A program made the position numbers and the translations under genes. A DNA stretch of 63,784 nucleotides, taken from positions 13,482 through 77,265 of the forward strand of contig NZ_QLKQ01000025.1 in assembly GCF_003349955.1 (NCBI RefSeq), read 5' to 3'. Origin of the DNA: Azospirillum brasilense. GTDB taxonomy: Bacteria > Pseudomonadota > Alphaproteobacteria > Azospirillales > Azospirillaceae. Positions within the stretch are counted from its first letter, which is position 1. Each line of letters begins with the position of its first letter. The notes under the pieces were generated by a model. It saw only the letters and a list, made by a program, of their open reading frames with translations, did not search any database and was not told the origin of the DNA. Of this stretch, positions 61,743 through 63,784 are shown piece after piece.

Positions 61743-61914
61743 CTAATCTTGCCTGCACAAAACGTCTGTCGCATCGACCGCCTAATGAGGGGTTGGGCGC
61801 CAGCGCCGCAATCCCGGATTTCGGTCACCGAACCCTAAGGTTCATTATTCGCATACAAACGACAACCCAATGTACGGATGGCACCCGAAAATGCATCCGG
61901 TCGCCGCAGCAGGC
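61743..61914. other. Candidate origin of transfer (oriT)
   Basis: A 172-bp gap directly upstream of mobC and relaxase genes, the usual place for oriT. It holds overlapping palindromes: TTCGGTCACCGAA (61820-61832) and GAACC-CTAA-GGTTC (61830-61843), followed by a lower-GC stretch (ATTATTCGCATACAAACGAC). No known nic consensus is recognised, so it is a positional candidate. Confidence 0.4.
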
Positions 61915-63453
61915 TCAGAAATCGTTCGGAATCCATACCTGCCCCTTGGTCAACGGCACGTCCGGAGGGACGGCTTCCAGAGCCGGGTTCAGATCGTAGA
62001 TGCGCTCCAGCCGGACGCCGTGCCGCTGCGCCGCCCGCGCCAGGGTTTCGTCGTCCCGGATGTCGGCCACGCGCCGCCGGGCGTCCGCGCGCGGCCTGAC
62101 GGGGGCCGCCTTGGGGCCGCTGGAGGCCGTCTTGGGCGCGTCCTTCGGCTTGTCCGGCGCCGGGGCGGATGCGGCGGCCAGTCCGGCCAGACGCTTGGTC
62201 AGCTCCGTTTCCGCCGCGTTCAGCCGCTCCAGCGTCCGGCCGATCTGGTCCAGCATGTCGGCAAAGCGACGCACGGCCTCGGGGGCGACCGAGGGCGTCG
62301 GCGCCGTCGGCACGGCGATGAAGGGAGGCGACGCTGGAGCCGATGCGGCGTCCGGCGGCAACGCTGGCGGCGGCGATGAGGGCCTGCCTGCCGGGTTGGC
62401 GTCGCCCGCGGCCTTTTCCGGCACCGGCGGTGCCGATTGCCCTCCGAAGGCGGGTGAAGGTGGCACGGCGGGCGGCAACGAGGCCACCTCCACCGCCGCG
62501 GGTGACGGAGGCGCCACGAGGCCGGGAAGCACGCTGCGCCCCGCCTCCCCATCGCCTCCGGCGGACGACAACCCAAGCAGCGGCGCCGCCGCGGGGCTGT
62601 CGGCTTCGCTTGGCGGAGCCATGACGCCGCTGCTCTGGGTCATCACGATGCCGAGGATGGCCATGGCCGCGGTGCTGGCGATGAGGACCATCGCGGCGTT
62701 CCTGGTGCCGCGCAGGATCGCTTGGCAAACACGATCAACCATGCCACCCAGCCTCGATTGCGGCGAGGCCGGCAGCGGGATCGCGCCGGCATCGCCTCGG
62801 CAGCCGTTCGGAACTGCTTGATCCAACGGGGACATCGTCTGCGCGGACGGCCGTTCCGCCGCCATCCGTTCCGCCTGGAGCAGGCTTTGCCGCGCCGCCT
62901 CCAGAACCCTCTCCAGTTCGGTGATCCGCGCCTGCGCCGCACCGAGCGCCTGGTTGGCCACTGTGAGGCGGCGCTGCAGATCGCCGGCATGGGCGGCGTT
63001 TTCCTCACCCCGGCGCCGGACGTCGGCGAGGGCCGCTGCCTTTTCCTCGTTCCGGCGCTGGGCGTCCGCGAGATCCGCCGACACCTCGTCCAGGCGACGC
63101 TCCAGCTCCTGCAGCGCGCCCGGTGGATGAAGCTCGACGTCGCCCGTCCCGTCCCCCAGGAGAGCCGCGACCAACGACCGGACGCTCGTCGCCCCGTCGC
63201 GCGCCAGATTGGCGACGCGCACGGTCAGCGGATCGCCGACCACGGCCAGTCCCTGATCGGCGGCGAGCAGGTCCAGCAGACCGGCGGCGTCAGCCTCGCG
63301 GTTCGCCCGCGACAGATTGGCGAGGCGCTGCGCCATCTCCTTCGCGGGAGCCGTTCCCTTGAAGTTGAGGCGATGAATGCCGCTTTCGCGGGCCTCGGGC
63401 GGTGGACGCGGCGGGTCCATGGCCTCCGGTGAACGTGATGATCGCTTTGCCAT
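61915..63453 (-). CDS. Membrane-anchored coiled-coil protein with C-terminal LysM-like domain
   Basis: 512 aa from ATG 63453. Layout: charged N-terminus, helical region, coiled coil (LQELERRLDEVSADLADAQR, on through RITELERVLEAARQ), one membrane helix (AMVLIASTAAMAILGIVM, about residues 255-275), a long Pro/Ala-rich stretch, a second helix (FADMLDQIGRTLERLNAAET) and a final IRDDETLARAAQRHGVRLER, IYDLNP, KGQVWIPNDF, which is LysM-like. That order places the C-terminus in the periplasm on peptidoglycan and the coiled coil in the cytoplasm. It is upstream in the mobilisation operon and may anchor the apparatus to the wall. The frame runs upstream to 63681 but with Pro/Arg-rich, shadow-like sequence. 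Confidence 0.7.
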   Translation of the reverse strand: MAKRSSRSPEAMDPPRPPPEARESGIHRLNFKGTAPAKEMAQRLANLSRANREADAAGLLDLLAADQGLAVVGDPLTVRVANLARDGATSVRSLVAALLGDGTGDVELHPPGALQELERRLDEVSADLADAQRRNEEKAAALADVRRRGEENAAHAGDLQRRLTVANQALGAAQARITELERVLEAARQSLLQAERMAAERPSAQTMSPLDQAVPNGCRGDAGAIPLPASPQSRLGGMVDRVCQAILRGTRNAAMVLIASTAAMAILGIVMTQSSGVMAPPSEADSPAAAPLLGLSSAGGDGEAGRSVLPGLVAPPSPAAVEVASLPPAVPPSPAFGGQSAPPVPEKAAGDANPAGRPSSPPPALPPDAASAPASPPFIAVPTAPTPSVAPEAVRRFADMLDQIGRTLERLNAAETELTKRLAGLAAASAPAPDKPKDAPKTASSGPKAAPVRPRADARRRVADIRDDETLARAAQRHGVRLERIYDLNPALEAVPPDVPLTKGQVWIPNDF

Positions 63454-63784
63454 GTCGGGGCTGTCTGAAAAACCGATGACAGCACGGTAGCCGGGGACGG
63501 CGCAGGCGTTCGAGCACCGACGGGAGGCGGGGCGCCCGGTTTTCCGATCTGGGCGCCCAGCGCCGTTTGCTGGGCGGCCGGCCTCCACGCACGGAGGGGG
63601 TTTTTCGGGCTCTGCGACTGAGGGAAGGCGCCCGCCTGGGGATGCATGGGGGAAGGCGGGAGCCCGCTTCAGCCACCCCATCCGGCGGACGGGTGAAGAA
63701 AGCGCCGCCGGGGCGTCTCTGCGACAACCCTAGCCCGGATCATTCATCAGCGTTTTGGAACGGCGGTCCGAAGGCGCGTCGATG
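63454..63784. promoter_or_regulatory. Right-end gap with two GGGCGCCC palindromes
   Basis: The palindrome GGGCGCCC occurs at 63530-63537 and 63551-63558, 21 bp apart (two helical turns), upstream of the membrane/LysM gene. It may be a dimer-of-dimers operator for the mobilisation operon. I see no gene in these 331 bp. Confidence 0.4.

Noticed and set aside
1..63784. CRISPR arrays, tRNA and rRNA genes, replication or partition genes
   Set aside because: None found: no regularly spaced short repeats, no tRNA-like or rRNA sequence, and no RepA/RepC/ParA-type protein in any frame examined.

Overview
The window is very GC-rich with strong third-position G/C bias. Its gene content (relaxase, MobC-like accessory protein, SSB, type IA topoisomerase, VirD4/TraG coupling protein, lytic transglycosylase, giant polyvalent proteins, IS256, PIN/RHH toxin-antitoxin) fits a conjugative or mobilisable plasmid, or an integrated element, of an alphaproteobacterium. 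Azospirillum or a relative is my best guess, but that is an inference from composition and gene style. No replication or partition genes and no mating-channel genes (VirB3-VirB11) are visible.

Layout. 1-5 kb: a lower-GC, transferred-looking end with an RTX/FG-GAP repeat protein running off the left edge, a DUF4365-TPR protein, a serine recombinase with an inverted-repeat site and a tiny hydrophobic peptide, and two small ORFs. 5.2-8.1 kb: lytic transglycosylase and topoisomerase. 8.5-45 kb: a long plus-strand unit in which genes overlap or nearly touch: a 100-aa protein, a 9,039-aa giant polyvalent protein, a 1,912-aa second polyvalent protein, a 160-aa protein, VirD4/TraG and a 102-aa protein. 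45-48 kb: PIN/RHH pair, a small ORF and a complete IS256-family element with target duplication. 48-57 kb: accessory cargo (TPR-SNF2 helicase plus zinc-ribbon operon, RHH regulators, DUF3800, two paralogous XRE regulators, GNAT, LysR, secreted nuclease-like protein). 57-63.5 kb: a minus-strand mobilisation operon with a candidate oriT.

The most interesting object is the giant protein and its neighbour. Domains of unrelated function (zincin metallopeptidases, N6-adenine methyltransferase plus SF2 helicase, DUF6884, FtsH-like AAA ATPase, ADP-ribosyltransferase-like folds) are separated by a short recurring peptide, Q-[FY]-S-x-G, seen in recognisable form about 17 times in the first protein and 5 times in the second. 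The codons used for it vary, so it is conserved as protein, not as DNA. Several copies sit exactly at boundaries of tandem repeats or of compositionally distinct modules. Together with three HExxH peptidase domains, this suggests cassette-built polyproteins that may be cut at these sites after transfer into a recipient. The zincin-processing theme is known for polyvalent proteins; the site assignment is my inference.
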